In this document: one piece after another, positions 13,246 through 15,499 of the stretch | How the letters are laid out: the number at the start of each line of letters is the position of its first letter | Numbering within the stretch: position 1 is the first letter of the stretch | Origin: CAZCZY01 sp964503525 | GTDB taxonomy: Bacteria > Patescibacteriota > JAUYIX01 | Reading direction: 5' to 3' | Assembly (NCBI GenBank): GCA_964503525.1 | Contig: CAZCZY010000069.1 | Coordinates: 1-15,499 of the forward strand | DNA length: 15,499 nt | Made by a program: the position numbers and the translations under genes | The notes under the pieces: generated by a model | The model's database searches: none | The model's input: only the letters and a program-made list of their open reading frames with translations | Told to the model about the DNA's origin: nothing

Positions 13246-15036
13246 ATGCGCTCGGATGAAATTCGTAAATCATTTTTAGATTTTTTTGAGAAGCGTGGAC
13301 ATACGGTCAAGGCTTCATCGTCGCTCGCGTCAACTGACCCGACGGTCTTGCTCACGACGGCTGGCATGCAGCAATTTACGCCATATTTTATTGGCGACGA
13401 GGAAGCGCCAGAAAAACGCTACACCTCTTCGCAAAAGTGTTTTAGAACACCTGACATAGATGTCGTTGGTGACGAATCACACAACACGTTTTTTGAAATG
13501 CTTGGGAATTTTTCGATTGGTGATTATTTTAAGGCGGACGCCATTCCTTTTGCCTGGGAGTATGTGACTGAGGTGCTAAAATTACCCAAAGAAAAACTAT
13601 GGGTGACTGTATTTGCCGGTGCAAAAGGTGTCCCCCGCGACGATGAGGCCGAAAAAATCTGGCTATCGATCGGTCTGCCTAAAGAACGTATCCGCGAATT
13701 TGGGCGCGACTCAAACTTTTGGGGGCCACCGGGAGAATCGGGCCCGTGTGGACCGAGTTCGGAAATACATATGGATCTTGGACCGGAGAAATCGCGTCAA
13801 AAAGATGACCACGCCTGTGGACCAAATCATGATTGCGGGAGATTTTTGGAACTCTGGAACCTGGTTTTTATGCAGTATTACCAGGCCGAGGACGGAGTTC
13901 TGACAGCGCTACCTGCAAAAAACATCGACACGGGTGCCGGACTAGAGCGGCTCGCGATGGTCGCGCAAAATAAACCCAATATTTTTGAGACTGATGTTTT
14001 TTCGCCGCTGCTGGACGCAATAGAAAAGTTGTCCGGAAAAAAATACGCTGACGAGGCGCGGGCCTTCCGCATCATTGCTGATCACGTACGCGGTGCGAGT
14101 TTTTTGATTGCGGACGGCGTTCGTCCGGGAAAAAACGGTCGCGATTATATTTTACGACGTGTGATTAGGCGGGCACTACGCCAAGGTGAACAAATGGGCA
14201 TGCGCGAACCTTTCCTTGCCAAGCTCGCTGATGTTGTTGTCGCACAGTACCAGGGACAATATCCGGAACTTGCAAAAGAGCAGGCGACAATCGAGCGGGA
14301 ACTCACTCTCGAAGAAGAAAATTTTCGTCGCACCCTTCGTCGCGGTCTAAAACATTTTGACGAAGTTACCCGCGACGGAAAGTTGACAGGACTTGAGGCA
14401 TTCCATTTATACGATACCTACGGATTTCCGATCGAGGTTGTTCGTGAGTTAGCCGCTGAGCGCAAAGTCAGTGTCGACGAGGTCGGCTACGAAGAAGCAT
14501 TCAAAAAACACCAAGAATTATCTCGTGTTGGTGCGATGGAAAAATTTAAACGCAAAGGTGGGGGACAGGGTGAAGAAGTCAAAAAAGCTCATACCGCCAC
14601 ACACTTATTGCATCAAGCATTGCGCGACGTTCTTGGTACGCATGTAACGCAGGCAGGTTCGCGCCTGTTTGATGACGAATTGTCGTTTGATTTTATGCAT
14701 CCGACCAAGATGAGCGACGAAGAAAAAATAAAGGTTGAGGAGTTGGTGAACAGTAAAATCCAACTCGGGTTACCCATGCACATGGAAAAACTTCCACTCG
14801 ATCAGGCCAAAAAACTTGGTGCGATTGGATTGTTCGAAGAAAAGTATGGTGATTTGGTCCAGATATGTTCGATCATGGAGGGGGACAAGCCCTACTCCCG
14901 AGAGTTTTGCGGCGGGCCACATGTCAACAATACAAAAGACGTGCAACATTTTTCGATTACCAAGGAAAAGTCGAGTTCGGCTGGAGTTAGGCGAATTAGA
15001 GCCGTTGTCGGTCGAAAAGCTCAAGAAAGAAAATAG
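13246..15036 (+). CDS. alaS: Alanyl-tRNA synthetase, miniaturised form
   Basis: AlaRS charges tRNA-Ala and hydrolyses mischarged Ser- or Gly-tRNA. The class II core is intact: TTAGMQQFTPYF (37-48), motif 2 KCFRTPDIDVVGDESHNTFFEMLGNFS (64-90) and motif 3 DTGAGLERL (228-236), then ADHVRGASFLIADGV and GRDYILRRVIRRAL of the tRNA-binding helical part. The editing domain has both metal half-sites: His449 and His453 in HTATHLLH, Cys555 and His559 in CGGPHV. At 596 residues it is far shorter than E. coli AlaRS (876). It ends just after GVRRIRAVVG, so the C-Ala/DHHA1 domain is absent. The segment between DEVGYEEAFKKHQELS and the editing HTATH is only about 25 residues, where E. coli has a beta-barrel of over 100. 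Both losses look clean, without frameshift. A Cys/His cluster (ACGPNHDCG, 190-198) may bind metal. Confidence 0.96.
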   Translation: MRSDEIRKSFLDFFEKRGHTVKASSSLASTDPTVLLTTAGMQQFTPYFIGDEEAPEKRYTSSQKCFRTPDIDVVGDESHNTFFEMLGNFSIGDYFKADAIPFAWEYVTEVLKLPKEKLWVTVFAGAKGVPRDDEAEKIWLSIGLPKERIREFGRDSNFWGPPGESGPCGPSSEIHMDLGPEKSRQKDDHACGPNHDCGRFLELWNLVFMQYYQAEDGVLTALPAKNIDTGAGLERLAMVAQNKPNIFETDVFSPLLDAIEKLSGKKYADEARAFRIIADHVRGASFLIADGVRPGKNGRDYILRRVIRRALRQGEQMGMREPFLAKLADVVVAQYQGQYPELAKEQATIERELTLEEENFRRTLRRGLKHFDEVTRDGKLTGLEAFHLYDTYGFPIEVVRELAAERKVSVDEVGYEEAFKKHQELSRVGAMEKFKRKGGGQGEEVKKAHTATHLLHQALRDVLGTHVTQAGSRLFDDELSFDFMHPTKMSDEEKIKVEELVNSKIQLGLPMHMEKLPLDQAKKLGAIGLFEEKYGDLVQICSIMEGDKPYSREFCGGPHVNNTKDVQHFSITKEKSSSAGVRRIRAVVGRKAQERK

Positions 15037-15037
15037 A

Positions 15038-15066
15038 TTGACATTTGGGAAAACTGGTGCTTTACT
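15038..15066 (+). promoter_or_regulatory. Sigma70-like promoter of the G+C-rich last gene
   Basis: TTGACA (15038-15043, 6/6), exactly 17 nt, TTTACT (15061-15066, 4/6), starting 2 nt after the alaS stop. The predicted start near 15073 gives a leader of about 90 nt. Confidence 0.65.
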
Positions 15067-15098
15067 GATCGGTCAGTTTTTGTTTGGTCCTTTTCACC

Positions 15099-15142
15099 AC
15101 CCGTTGTAAGTCGGGGTATGACGTCCTGAAATAACGACGGGT
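15099..15142 (+). promoter_or_regulatory. 5' leader hairpin upstream of the Shine-Dalgarno
   Basis: ACCCGTTGT (15099-15107) can pair with ACGACGGGT (15134-15142) as a 9-bp stem with one G-U pair and a 26-nt loop. A competing pairing, GTTGTAA (15103-15109) with TTACAAC (15142-15148), shares bases with it and ends 2 nt before the Shine-Dalgarno. Two exclusive pairings next to a ribosome site suggest possible translational control. Confidence 0.4.
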
Positions 15143-15150
15143 TACAACCA

Positions 15151-15155
15151 AGGAG
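15151..15155 (+). promoter_or_regulatory. Shine-Dalgarno of the last gene
   Basis: AGGAG lies 8 nt before the ATG at 15164, an optimal site that fixes the start. It is the only strong plus-strand Shine-Dalgarno noticed in the window. Confidence 0.75.
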
Positions 15156-15163
15156 ACAGTCAC

Positions 15164-15499
15164 ATGGCAACCAGGCACAACGTCCTCCCGCTCAAGAAGC
15201 TCGGTGGCATCTACGGCAACCTCATCTGCACTATCAGCGAGGTGGCCGAGGAGCTGGGGATTCCAGATGCGGTCCTGCACAAGGCAATCGGAAGCCACAA
15301 CAGCCCGGTCGTCCGCAAATGGATGGAGGACCTCGCCAACAAGGGCGAGACCTCCGTCAAGCAGGGCCTCCGCGTCATCGTCGACTACGGCAAGTCCCTG
15401 GCCGACATGATCGCCGCCGGCAACTACGACTGGAAGGACGACGGCATCAATGCCAAGAACTTCAAGCTCGATAGCACGGGCCAGCAGGAGATCTGGATC
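15164..15499 (+). CDS. Unrecognised protein with strongly G+C-rich codons, N-terminal part (runs off window)
   Basis: The frame is open from the ATG at 15164 to the window's edge, giving 112 codons with no stop. I do not recognise the protein. It starts MATRHNVLPLKKLGGIYGN and continues with an alpha-helical, HTH-like stretch (ISEVAEELGIPDAVLHKAIG) and later YGKSLADMIAAGNYDWKDDG. It is soluble, with no signal peptide. By hand count 101 of 112 codons end in G or C (about 90%), against 12 of the first 30 in alaS; AAG and CTC dominate where neighbours often use AAA and TTG. With its own consensus promoter, structured leader and strong Shine-Dalgarno this suggests either very high expression with selected codons or recent acquisition from a G+C-rich source. 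Another frame across the same bases (15204-15410) is also open, as expected in G+C-rich DNA, but has no start signals. Confidence 0.82.
   Translation, partial: MATRHNVLPLKKLGGIYGNLICTISEVAEELGIPDAVLHKAIGSHNSPVVRKWMEDLANKGETSVKQGLRVIVDYGKSLADMIAAGNYDWKDDGINAKNFKLDSTGQQEIWI

Noticed and set aside
14816..15109. Frameshifted alaS extension in the other frame past the stop at 15036
   Set aside because: The in-frame sequence keeps the conserved GVRRIRAVVG up to its end; the other frame shows no C-Ala features, so the short AlaRS is not a frameshift artefact.
1..15499. Alternative genetic code with TGA read as Gly
   Set aside because: secA, secD, mnmA and the coiled-coil gene end at TGA at their natural C-termini, and no conserved frame contains an internal TGA.

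Overview
The window reads as chromosomal DNA of a Candidate Phyla Radiation (Patescibacteria) bacterium, probably of the Parcubacteria type. The grounds are the very small alanyl-tRNA synthetase, separate and compact SecD and SecF, a stand-alone sigma region 4/HARE-HTH regulator, a VirD4-like ATPase with a C-terminal zinc ribbon and no other type IV secretion genes, tight packing and many unrecognised proteins. TGA is an ordinary stop: secA, secD, mnmA and the coiled-coil gene all end with it at sensible places. This argues against the recoded Gracilibacteria/Absconditabacteria lineages. The lineage is inferred from gene content, not from a marker phylogeny.

Layout. 1-1613: 3' part of secA. 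1649-2941: an alkaline-phosphatase-superfamily (type I phosphodiesterase-like) enzyme. 2998-3672, minus strand: an orphan protein of unknown function, ending in a bidirectional terminator that it shares with the enzyme. 3772-6035: secD and secF, overlapping by ATGA. 6137-10690: a probable three-gene operon of a sigma-region-4/multi-winged-helix regulator, a one-pass membrane protein and a VirD4/TraG-like ATPase with zinc ribbon and Arg/Gly-rich tail. 10785-12026: mnmA (tRNA 2-thiouridylase). 12001-13179: a cytoplasmic coiled-coil protein overlapping the end of mnmA. 13246-15036: a miniaturised alaS. 15164-end: the start of an unrecognised gene with about 90% G+C at third codon positions, unlike everything before it.

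How the genes work together. SecA drives preproteins through SecYEG, and SecD/SecF pull on the outer side using the proton gradient, so protein export frames the left part. MnmA and AlaS serve tRNA modification and charging. The regulator, membrane protein and ATPase may form a membrane-anchored DNA-handling module, which is an inference from domains and order.

Regulation is unusually legible. In front of the phosphodiesterase gene, secD, mnmA, the coiled-coil gene and alaS, a sigma70-like -10 hexamer lies only 6-8 nt upstream of the ATG and there is no Shine-Dalgarno. The start point would then fall on or next to the start codon, implying leaderless mRNAs. By contrast the minus-strand orphan and the G+C-rich last gene have conventional promoters, 5' leaders and strong Shine-Dalgarno sequences. 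The most interesting items are this two-mode initiation pattern, the doubly domain-deleted AlaRS, the G+C-rich gene with its hairpin leader, the multi-winged-helix regulator with its elaborate promoter, and the three-copy 20-bp repeat before mnmA. No tRNA, rRNA, CRISPR or insertion sequence was seen, and no gene-free stretch exceeds about 130 bases.
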